The notes below the pieces were generated by a model that was not told the DNA's origin, did no database searches, and saw only the letters and a program-made list of their open reading frames with translations. DNA of 5,582 bases, taken from Acidimicrobiales bacterium. GTDB lineage: Bacteria > Actinomycetota > Acidimicrobiia > Acidimicrobiales > Palsa-688. Positions 1-5,165 of this stretch are shown here, one piece after another; the first letter of the stretch is position 1; each line of letters opens with the position of its first letter. The translations under genes and the position numbers were made by a program. The stretch spans positions 1 to 5,582 of the forward strand of contig JAFAWZ010000326.1 of assembly GCA_019241495.1 (NCBI GenBank), written 5' to 3'.

Positions 1-136
1 CGATCAAAGGCAGGACCACGAACAGGATGACCAGGGCGGCGAAGACGAACAGGACCACAGATGGAGGGTACCCCGCCCCGTCGCGCTCTGCGGTCGCCGT
101 CGCCGTCGCCCTCGCCCTCGCCCTCGCCCTCGCCAT
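1..136 (-). CDS. Membrane protein, N-terminal fragment (possibly an ABC-transporter permease)
   Basis: This is the 5' end of a minus-strand gene; the rest lies beyond base 1. From ATG at 136-134 the frame is open to the edge. It reads Met, then alternating Ala-Arg (four times) and Ala-Thr (three times), a short polar linker ending YPPS, and a strong membrane segment, VVLFVFAALVILFVVLPLI (codons 58 to 2). Cytoplasmic Arg followed by a helix ending in LPL(I) is how many ModB/CysT-type permeases begin, but that identity is a guess from one helix. An in-frame ATG at 163-161 would add nine residues. Neither start has a good Shine-Dalgarno; an AGG lies about 10 bases before ATG 136. The plus-strand reading of the same bases gives a monotonous Val-Ala/Leu-Ala stretch and looks non-coding. 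The gene diverges from the exporter operon. Confidence 0.6.
   Translation of the reverse strand, partial: MARARARARATATATAERDGAGYPPSVVLFVFAALVILFVVLPLI
93..134. repeat. Hexanucleotide tandem repeat (7 units)
   Basis: There are three copies of GTCGCC followed by four copies of CTCGCC, exactly 42 bases with no interruption. On the minus strand they lie directly after the ATG at 136-134 and encode the Ala-Thr/Ala-Arg alternation of the membrane protein. Because the unit is six bases, gain or loss of units by slippage would change length by two residues without breaking the frame. Confidence 0.9.
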
Positions 137-168
137 GCGACGATGCCTGACCACTGGCGACATATCCG

Positions 169-206
169 TTGCCGAGTGGTCGACCGTGAGCGATACGGTT
201 GATGAA
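169..206 (+). promoter_or_regulatory. Possible promoter for a leaderless exporter transcript
   Basis: TTGCCG at 169-174 could be a -35 element, and TACGGT at 194-199 fits the actinobacterial TANNNT -10 pattern. The first T of the ATG-proximal gap is such that transcription would begin at about 206-207, the A of ATG 207. No Shine-Dalgarno precedes that ATG, which agrees with a leaderless mRNA. The 19-base spacer is longer than ideal; taking GATACG at 192-197 as the -10 gives 17. This rests on pattern only. Confidence 0.35.
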
Positions 207-1250
207 ATGAGCGGCGAGAGCTGGTCCGGACCAGCGATTCTGGTGGAAGATCTGCGCAAGTCGTTTGGTGAAGTGGAGGCGCTCCGCGGGGTCGACTTCG
301 CGGTGCCGAGGGGAACGGTGCTCGGTTTGCTCGGCCCCAACGGAGCGGGAAAGACGACCGCAGTCCGAATTCTCACCACCCTGCTGCGCCCTGACGGGGG
401 ACGAGCCCTGGTTGAAGGACGTGACGTGGTGCGCACCCCCGACGGCGTCCGTGAGATGATCGGCCTGGCGGGCCAGTCCGCCGCCATCCAGGAGGAGCTG
501 ACAGGTCGAGATAACCTGGAGATACTCGGTCGCCTGTACCACCTGCCGAGAGCGCAATCACGAGAGCGGGCGGCCGAGCTGCTCGAACGCTTCTCGTTGA
601 GCGATGCCGCCGACCGGGCGGCCAAGACCTACTCGGGTGGCATGCAGCGCCGTTTGGACCTGGCCGCCAGCCTCGTCGCCCGCCCCGCCGTGCTCTTCCT
701 CGATGAGCCGACGACGGGCCTCGACCCACGCAGCCGCATGGAAATGTGGGACGTGATCCGCGACCTGGTGGCCACAGGCACCACCTTGCTGCTTACGACG
801 CAGTATCTCGAAGAGGCGGACGCACTGGCCAACGAGATCGTCGTCATCGACCACGGCCAGGTCATTGCCGCGGGCACGGCCGAGCAGTTGAAGAACCGCA
901 TCGGCGGGGATGTGGTGGAGTTCGTCGTGCCCGACCGATCCCGAATCGGAGATGCCATCCGAGCCGTGGCCGACCTGAGCGACGTCGAACCGACCGCCGA
1001 GCTCGACGCGGGTCGCGTCACCGTTCACGTCGGAGAGCGGGCTTCGGCCGCCGTCATTCAAGCGGTGCGTCACCTCGACGCGGCCGGGATCACGGTGGAC
1101 GATCTGGCGTTGCGGCGCCCCTCGCTCGACGACGTCTTCCTTTCTCTCACCGGCCACGTGACAGAAGCGGGCCCACCCGGTGAGCGCAGCTCTTCTCGAA
1201 AGAGTAGGAGTGGGCGGGCCAACCAGGTGGGTAGCGGAGGCCAGGAATGA
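207..1250 (+). CDS. DrrA-type ABC transporter ATP-binding protein
   Basis: This is the ATPase subunit of an ABC-2 exporter, 347 residues, driving export through the permease encoded next to it. Numbered from ATG 207 it shows an A-loop aromatic (F20), Walker A GPNGAGKTT (43-51), Q-loop Gln90, signature YSGGMQ (142-147), Walker B VLFLDEP (162-168), D-loop GLDP (171-174) and the switch motif TTQYLEEAD (197-205). Gln replaces the usual switch His, as is typical of the DrrA daunorubicin-resistance subfamily. The C-terminal accessory domain ends in the DrrA hallmark SLDDVFLSLTGH (about 306-317). A 30-residue Ser/Arg/Gly-rich tail follows. The open frame reaches back to 27, but that part overlaps a hexanucleotide repeat and the opposite-strand gene. 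GTG 186 is an alternative start; homology-like sequence begins just after 207. The stop overlaps the permease start (ATGA). The substrate (drug, antibiotic or lipid) cannot be told from sequence. Confidence 0.93.
   Translation: MSGESWSGPAILVEDLRKSFGEVEALRGVDFAVPRGTVLGLLGPNGAGKTTAVRILTTLLRPDGGRALVEGRDVVRTPDGVREMIGLAGQSAAIQEELTGRDNLEILGRLYHLPRAQSRERAAELLERFSLSDAADRAAKTYSGGMQRRLDLAASLVARPAVLFLDEPTTGLDPRSRMEMWDVIRDLVATGTTLLLTTQYLEEADALANEIVVIDHGQVIAAGTAEQLKNRIGGDVVEFVVPDRSRIGDAIRAVADLSDVEPTAELDAGRVTVHVGERASAAVIQAVRHLDAAGITVDDLALRRPSLDDVFLSLTGHVTEAGPPGERSSSRKSRSGRANQVGSGGQE
1236..1249 (+). promoter_or_regulatory. RBS and ATGA coupled start of the permease
   Basis: GGAGG at 1236-1240 lies six bases before ATG 1247, inside the last codons of the ATPase gene. 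The ATPase stop TGA (1248-1250) overlaps this ATG. The arrangement indicates translational coupling, which would keep the ATPase and permease in proportion. Confidence 0.85.
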
Positions 1251-2071
1251 CGGTCACGACCGTACCGGCGCCATCTTCTGGCACGTACCACCGGCCCCCG
1301 GCTGGCCATCGCCTGCGCTGGTCGATCTCCGACGCCTTGACTCTTACCCGGCGGGACATCCTGGTGTGGCTCCGAGTACCTGCGTTCATCGTCTTCACCA
1401 TCATCCAGCCGGTCATGTTCGTCCTCCTGTTCCGCTACGTGTTCGGGGGGTCGATCAAGGTTTCGACCCGTGGCGGATACGTGAACTTCCTCATGCCGGG
1501 CATCATCGGCCAGAGCGCCGCTTTTGCCTCGTTCGGCACCGCGATCGCCCTCGCCCGAGAGATGCAGAGGGGCATCATCGACAGGTACCGGTCCATGCCG
1601 ATGGCTCGGTCTGCCGTGCTCGTCGGCCGTCTCATCGCCGACACCGTCCGCCTGGTTGTGACAGTGGTGGTGCTGGCCGCAGTCGGCTATGCGGTCGGGT
1701 TCCGGTTCGAGAACGGGGTCGTGCCCGCCATCGCCATGCTCCTGCTGGGCGTGGCCCTGGGCGTGGCCATCTGCTGCGTGGCGGGATGGATCGGCCTGCT
1801 CGTGCGCGACGAGGAGTCAGTCGGGTCGGTGGGGCTCATCTGGCTGTTCCCTTTGACCTTCGTGTCATCCGCCTTCGTCCAGGTGCACACCATGCCGGGC
1901 TGGTTGCAGGCCTTCGCCAACAACCAGCCGGTGACGATCATCATCGACGAGATGAGGGCCCTCGCACTGGGAGGCCCGTTGGTCAGCCACGGCTGGCAGT
2001 CCGCTCTTTGGCTGGTGGGTATCGCGGCCGTGTTCGGCTACCTCGCGGTGAGGGCGTACCGCAAACCCTGA
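1247..2071 (+). CDS. DrrB-type ABC-2 exporter permease
   Basis: This is the membrane subunit partnering the upstream ATPase, 274 residues, in the usual size range of the family. A cytoplasmic N-terminus of about 40 residues, including the amphipathic stretch SDALTLTRRDILVWLR, precedes six predicted membrane segments near residues 45-66, 79-101, 134-152, 158-184, 192-211 and 250-268. Between the second and third lies EMQRGIIDRYRSMPMARSAV (105-124), the conserved ABC-2 cytoplasmic loop; DrrB proteins carry a similar E..RG..(E/D)R.RS(L/M)PM.R sequence. After the fifth segment, the F..NQP motif (about residues 226-231) is also typical. Its start overlaps the ATPase stop by four bases. The gene ends one base from the stop of a convergent zinc-ribbon gene, so no stand-alone terminator fits between them. 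Family assignment is firm; substrate is unknown. Confidence 0.93.
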   Translation: MTVTTVPAPSSGTYHRPPAGHRLRWSISDALTLTRRDILVWLRVPAFIVFTIIQPVMFVLLFRYVFGGSIKVSTRGGYVNFLMPGIIGQSAAFASFGTAIALAREMQRGIIDRYRSMPMARSAVLVGRLIADTVRLVVTVVVLAAVGYAVGFRFENGVVPAIAMLLLGVALGVAICCVAGWIGLLVRDEESVGSVGLIWLFPLTFVSSAFVQVHTMPGWLQAFANNQPVTIIIDEMRALALGGPLVSHGWQSALWLVGIAAVFGYLAVRAYRKP

Positions 2072-2072
2072 A

Positions 2073-2228
2073 TCAGAACTCCTGGCTGATCTGCCACTGC
2101 CAGTGATGCTGGCACTTGTGACACCGATAGTCGATGATGACGTCTCCGTCGCGGGAGCTCTCCCGACGTTGGGTCGCGACGTCGGTGCTGGCGCACACGG
2201 GGCATTGCGAGTTCACAGCTATAAGCAT
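2073..2228 (-). CDS. Small zinc-ribbon protein (51 aa)
   Basis: This short minus-strand gene runs from ATG 2228-2226 to TGA 2075-2073, with an in-frame TAA at 2252-2250 just upstream. The protein has two CxxC knuckles: CPVC at residues 9-12 and CHKC at 36-39, 23 residues apart. YRC-HKC-QHHW (34-43) is the form seen in many one-domain zinc ribbons, where an aromatic residue precedes the second knuckle and a Trp follows it. The four cysteines most likely bind one zinc ion. Such proteins often act in nucleic-acid or protein contacts, but the role here is unknown. No convincing Shine-Dalgarno precedes ATG 2228 or the alternative GTG 2216. The gene is convergent with the permease, one base apart, and divergent from the hydrolase. 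The knuckles are readable only in this frame, which argues against chance. Confidence 0.72.
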   Translation of the reverse strand: MLIAVNSQCPVCASTDVATQRRESSRDGDVIIDYRCHKCQHHWQWQISQEF

Positions 2229-2253
2229 CGCCAGAGGTCGGTCCGGGCTTTAG

Positions 2254-2285
2254 CGCTCGGCTCGTGGCCCGCTCGGCTTGTGACC
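2254..2285. repeat. 16-bp tandem direct repeat (2 copies)
   Basis: CGCTCGGCTCGTGGCC (2254-2269) is followed without a gap by CGCTCGGCTTGTGACC (2270-2285), identical at 14 of 16 positions. The pair starts 26 bases upstream of the zinc-ribbon ATG and lies about 144 bases before the hydrolase. Placement in a divergent spacer suggests an operator, though a chance duplication is possible. Confidence 0.6.
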
Positions 2286-2392
2286 AATGCGGAAAAAGGG
2301 CGATCTTTCTGCCGGTACGCCGGTCAGCACCAGGGACAGGACTGCCAGGGGTTGCTGCAGCTACAGGCCATGAGCGGAAGCCTCTGGGCTTG

Positions 2393-2422
2393 TAGGGTGT
2401 CGAACCGGACAACGAGGGAGGG
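2393..2422 (+). promoter_or_regulatory. Putative -10 element and RBS of the hydrolase gene
   Basis: TAGGGT at 2393-2398 fits TANNNT; the corresponding -35 region (ATGAGC, 2370-2375) is poor. GAGGGAGGG at 2414-2422 is a strong Shine-Dalgarno, six bases before ATG 2429, and fixes that start. The -10 call is weak; the ribosome-binding site is clear. Confidence 0.5.
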
Positions 2423-2428
2423 CTCGAG

Positions 2429-3172
2429 ATGGCACAACGTAGAGTGGAGATCCAAACTGAGGATGGGACGTGCCCGGCGGCGCTGAGCATTCCCGATGGG
2501 GCGGGACCGTGGCCGGCCGTGATCATGTTCCCCGACGCGGGCGGAATGCGCGACGTGGCGCGCGAGATGGGCGAGCGGCTCTCCGGGTTGGGCTACATCG
2601 TCTTGGTTCCCGACTTCTACTACCGCACCGGGCCCTACGAGCCGATCGACATGCGCACGGTGTTTCAGAACGACGACTCCAGACAGTGGATCATGGAGAT
2701 GATGCGGAGCTATACGGCCAACATGGTTGTGAGTGACTCTCGCGCCTTCGCCGACTACCTGGACTCGTTGCCCGAGAAGAAGCCGGGCGGTATCGGGACC
2801 ACCGGCTACTGCATGGGTGGTCGGCTGTCGCTCATCACTGCTGGCTCCCTGGGCGGGCGCGTCGCCGCAGCCGCCTCCTTCCATGGCGGCAACCTCGCCA
2901 AGGACGACGATCCCGACAGCCCCCACCACAAGGCGGCCGCCATCAAGGCGACTGTCTACGCGGCCGGCGCCATAGAGGACCAGTCTTTCAGCGACGAGCA
3001 AAAGGAACGGCTCGGGGAGACGCTGACCAAGGCGGGTGTCACCCATACCATCGAGACCTACCCAGCCCATCACGGCTTCGCGGTCCCCGACAATCCGAGT
3101 TACGACGAAGCCGCTGCGGAACGTCACTGGCAGGCCATGGAGCGACTCTTCGGTTCGGCTCTCGGTTCCTGA
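2429..3172 (+). CDS. Dienelactone hydrolase family protein
   Basis: This is a cytosolic alpha/beta-hydrolase of 247 residues with no signal peptide or membrane segment, the usual length for the family. The nucleophile elbow is GYCMGG with Cys128, the feature that separates dienelactone hydrolases from serine hydrolases. The likely triad is Cys128, Asp184 (in GAIEDQSF) and His215 (in AHHGFAVPD). The early MFPDAGG (33-39) occupies the oxyanion/Glu36 region, and the strand ending VLVPDFYYR (58-66) is typical. Classical members open dienelactone in chloroaromatic breakdown. Many relatives act on other esters or lactones, and no catabolic neighbours are present here, so the substrate is open. It has its own strong ribosome-binding site. 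It lies 148 bases upstream of the secreted phosphatase on the same strand and could be transcribed alone. Confidence 0.9.
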   Translation: MAQRRVEIQTEDGTCPAALSIPDGAGPWPAVIMFPDAGGMRDVAREMGERLSGLGYIVLVPDFYYRTGPYEPIDMRTVFQNDDSRQWIMEMMRSYTANMVVSDSRAFADYLDSLPEKKPGGIGTTGYCMGGRLSLITAGSLGGRVAAAASFHGGNLAKDDDPDSPHHKAAAIKATVYAAGAIEDQSFSDEQKERLGETLTKAGVTHTIETYPAHHGFAVPDNPSYDEAAAERHWQAMERLFGSALGS

Positions 3173-3186
3173 CGAGCCAGTGGGTC

Positions 3187-3241
3187 CCAATCTGAAACTT
3201 CGCCGAAATCACGGCGAAATCCAGGCGAAATCTTTCTGAAC
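3187..3241. promoter_or_regulatory. Five 11-bp phased repeats resembling a PHO box (PhoP-type operator)
   Basis: Read on the minus strand from 3241 down, five consecutive 11-mers are GTTCAGAAAGA, TTTCGCCTGGA, TTTCGCCGTGA, TTTCGGCGAAG and TTTCAGATTGG. Each keeps (G/T)TTC at the same place, followed by a variable tail. Streptomyces PhoP sites are built from 11-bp direct repeat units of the form GTTCACC plus four looser bases, so length, phase and core agree, though the match is partial. The array starts 80 bases before the phosphatase TTG. A 7-bp inverted repeat (TTCGCCG 3199-3205, CGGCGAA 3212-3218) is embedded in it and could instead act as a weak hairpin after the hydrolase gene. The repeats are plain in the sequence; the regulator is inferred. 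Confidence 0.55.
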
Positions 3242-3306
3242 ACGAGCGAGAGACCTGGGAACGGGGGTCCGGGCCGGATGACTATGGGATCCGGAAGCCC
3301 CAAACC

Positions 3307-3323
3307 AAGGAGATTGAATCTTG
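3307..3323 (+). promoter_or_regulatory. RBS that selects a TTG start for the phosphatase
   Basis: AAGGAG at 3307-3312 is followed, eight bases later, by TTG 3321. The next in-frame ATG (3354) has no good site at the right distance and would remove the basic head (MRRPSRLK) of the signal peptide. TTG is therefore the preferred start. Confidence 0.75.
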
Positions 3324-5054
3324 AGACGACCATCTCGCCTGAAGTCCATCGCCATGGGAGGAGCAGCGATCGCCGCCCTTACCTCGGCCGGAGCTTTGCC
3401 CGGAATCGCCGGCGCCACCCCGGCGAGCACGACCAAGCACGTCCTGCTCATCAGCGTGGACGGACTGCACGCCTCGGACCTAGCGACCTGCGAGGCCAAC
3501 GCCGCCGCAGGCCGGCCCGGAGGTTGCTCCAACCTGGCCGGTCTGGCGGGATATGGCACCACCTACACCAACGCCATCACATCCAAGCCTTCGGACTCGG
3601 CACCGGGAACGATGGCCCTGTTGACCGGGGGTGACCCCAGGCTGACCGGCGTGTACTACGACGACAGCTACGACCGGACCATGTACGCCCCCGCCGCGCA
3701 GACCGCAACCGGCATCCAAGACTGCTCGGGACCGGCCGGGGCGGAGACGCAGTTCGCCGAGAACGTCGACACTGGCGCCCCCACCTTCTCCAACCCCAAC
3801 GGGACCCGCCCGATCATGAACGCCTCGCTCGACCCCGCACAGTTCCCGTACGCCAAGGTCAACGGGAAGTGCCAGCCCGTCTCCCCCAACGATTTCCTGC
3901 GCACGAACAGTGTCTTCAGCGTGGCCAGTCAAGCCGGGCTGTGGACGGCGTGGGCCGACAAGCACCCGGTCTACAACCAAGAGGTGTCGGGGAACGGCAC
4001 CCCGAACTCGGTCAGCGACCCGTTCAACACCGAGATCAACGCCGACTTCGTCCCATCGTCGGTGGTCGACACGCGGGGTAACACCGTGACGTTTCCGCTG
4101 GACAACCCTGATGGAACGGGCCCCTACTTCATTACCGATTCCGTCGCCGACACCGAGTCCTACGACCAGATCAAGGTCGACGCCATCTTGAACGAGATCG
4201 ACGGTTGGAACTCGGCCCACACCAAGCAGGCACCGGTGCCGGCCATCTTCGGCATGAACTTCCAAACCGTCAGCGTGGGCCAGAAGCTGGTCGACCCGAC
4301 AGTGTCGTGCGTCCGCACCCCCTCCAACCCGGCGTGCAACCAGAACTACGTGCCGGGCGGCTACGAGCCTGGCTCGACGTCCGACCAACCCATCTTTACG
4401 CCGCAGATGGACGGCGCCGTCCAGTCGGTGGACAACGCCATCGGCACCATGGTGAACGAGTTGCGCAACCAAGGTGTGCTCGGCTCGACCAAGATCATCG
4501 TGACCGCCAAGCACGGCCAGTCGCCCATCGACCCGTCACAGCTCCACAAGATCGGCCATGCCGAGACCAAGGTCTTGACCAATGCCGGTGTTGACCCAGC
4601 GCTGGTCACCGACGACGACATCGCCCTGGTGTGGCTGAAGAACCAGAGCCAGACCAACCAGGCCGTGCAGGCGCTCCAGGCTGACAAGGCAGGCTCCAAC
4701 ACCGCCCGGATCGATTACGTGCTGTCCGGCCCGCAGCTGGCCGCCCAGTTCAACAGCCCCACCCAGGACCCGAGGACGCCCGACCTGATCGTGCAGCCCA
4801 TAGCGGGGACGATCTACTCGGGTAGCGCCGGCAAGGTGATGGAACACGGCGGGTTCTCGATGGATGACACCCACGTGGCCATGCTTGTCATAGACGGCGC
4901 CAATCTGGTCAAAGGAAACGCAGTGACCTCAACGGTCACCTCCCAGGTCCGCACCTACCAGGTAGCGCCGACCATCCTGTCCCTCCTCGGCCTGAACCCG
5001 AACAAGCTCGACTCGGTTCGGATCGAGGGGGTCAAGGTCCTGCCCGGACAGTAG
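3321..5054 (+). CDS. Secreted alkaline-phosphatase-superfamily protein (type I phosphodiesterase/nucleotide pyrophosphatase-like)
   Basis: This 577-residue protein has a signal peptide: a basic head with Arg2-Arg3, a hydrophobic core at about 10-30 and likely cleavage near ATPA (32-35). It should act outside the cell. The mature part opens with LLISVDGLH, where Asp47 is a probable metal ligand. SKPSDSAPGTMALLTGG (88-104) aligns with the nucleophile segment of nucleotide pyrophosphatases and makes Ser93 the likely nucleophile. WADKHPVY (211-218) supplies Asp213 and His215, VTAKHGQSP contains His398, and MEHGGF contains His509; DDTH ends in His518. In the superfamily the fourth motif is normally DHG; here Lys397 replaces Asp. 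I recall the AKHGQSP form from relatives in other actinomycetes, so it may define a subfamily. Cleavage of phosphomonoesters or diesters is inferred. Upstream PHO-like repeats suggest phosphate control; a strong hairpin follows. Confidence 0.88.
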   Translation: MRRPSRLKSIAMGGAAIAALTSAGALPGIAGATPASTTKHVLLISVDGLHASDLATCEANAAAGRPGGCSNLAGLAGYGTTYTNAITSKPSDSAPGTMALLTGGDPRLTGVYYDDSYDRTMYAPAAQTATGIQDCSGPAGAETQFAENVDTGAPTFSNPNGTRPIMNASLDPAQFPYAKVNGKCQPVSPNDFLRTNSVFSVASQAGLWTAWADKHPVYNQEVSGNGTPNSVSDPFNTEINADFVPSSVVDTRGNTVTFPLDNPDGTGPYFITDSVADTESYDQIKVDAILNEIDGWNSAHTKQAPVPAIFGMNFQTVSVGQKLVDPTVSCVRTPSNPACNQNYVPGGYEPGSTSDQPIFTPQMDGAVQSVDNAIGTMVNELRNQGVLGSTKIIVTAKHGQSPIDPSQLHKIGHAETKVLTNAGVDPALVTDDDIALVWLKNQSQTNQAVQALQADKAGSNTARIDYVLSGPQLAAQFNSPTQDPRTPDLIVQPIAGTIYSGSAGKVMEHGGFSMDDTHVAMLVIDGANLVKGNAVTSTVTSQVRTYQVAPTILSLLGLNPNKLDSVRIEGVKVLPGQ

Positions 5055-5070
5055 GAACCGCTCGAGAGCC

Positions 5071-5113
5071 GAGCCGGCCCGTCTGGGAGGTCACGTCCCG
5101 GACGGGCCGGCTC
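5071..5113 (+). terminator. Strong hairpin terminator after the phosphatase
   Basis: GAGCCGGCCCGTC (5071-5083) is perfectly complementary to 5101-5113. The stem continues through one U-G wobble and four more pairs, giving about 18 pairs (5071-5088 with 5096-5113) around a 7-base loop, GGTCACG. It begins 17 bases after the phosphatase stop. There is no T tract, as is common for high-G+C terminators. It could also act as a partial terminator or mRNA-stabilising stem between this gene and the next. Confidence 0.8.
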
Positions 5114-5150
5114 ACCGGCCACCCACGCCCGGCATCTGGTGCCACGCAGA

Positions 5151-5165
5151 AAGGACTATCCCGTG
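5151..5165 (+). promoter_or_regulatory. RBS selecting GTG 5163
   Basis: AAGGA at 5151-5155 sits seven bases before GTG 5163. That codon opens a frame beginning with a clear signal peptide, so the start is well supported despite being GTG. Confidence 0.75.

Larger units (their letters stand above)
2229..2428. other. Divergent spacer between zinc-ribbon gene and hydrolase
   Basis: This 200-base gap separates two divergently read genes and should hold both promoters. It contains a 16-bp tandem repeat close to the zinc-ribbon start, and a TANNNT element and Shine-Dalgarno near the hydrolase. I found no tRNA-like fold and no riboswitch pattern. A 28-codon plus-strand frame (2287-2373) has no ribosome-binding site and was not called. 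Confidence 0.6.

Noticed and set aside
27..206. N-terminal extension of the ABC ATPase in the open frame back to 27
   Set aside because: It runs through the hexanucleotide repeat and antisense to the left-edge membrane gene, has no ribosome-binding site and matches nothing expected before the nucleotide-binding domain.
1180..2106. Plus-strand open frame of 308 codons overlapping the permease
   Set aside because: Its translation is Arg/Pro/His-rich and without recognisable features; the permease frame has six membrane segments and the ABC-2 loop.
2098..2114. Small inverted repeat TGCCAG/CTGGCA with a 5-base loop, considered as the permease terminator
   Set aside because: The stem is only 6 pairs, has no T tract and lies within the zinc-ribbon coding region, where codons for the H/W/Q-rich end explain it.
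2287..2373. Short plus-strand frame of 28 residues ending in a Cys-Cys-containing tail, considered as a leader peptide
   Set aside because: There is no ribosome-binding site, the Cys pair alone is weak evidence for attenuation, and no terminator/antiterminator fold follows it.
2324..3190. Minus-strand open frame of 288 codons opposite the hydrolase
   Set aside because: It is antisense to a gene with an intact Cys-Asp-His triad and strong ribosome-binding site, and shows no domain of its own.
3480..4514. Long minus-strand open frame (344 codons) opposite the phosphatase
   Set aside because: Its Val/Gly/Arg/His-rich translation without motifs is typical of a shadow frame in high-G+C DNA; the plus-strand frame has clear catalytic motifs and a signal peptide.
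5131..5143. Small hairpin GGCA/TGCC before the last gene
   Set aside because: Four pairs in G+C-rich DNA are expected by chance; there is no sign that it hides the ribosome-binding site.
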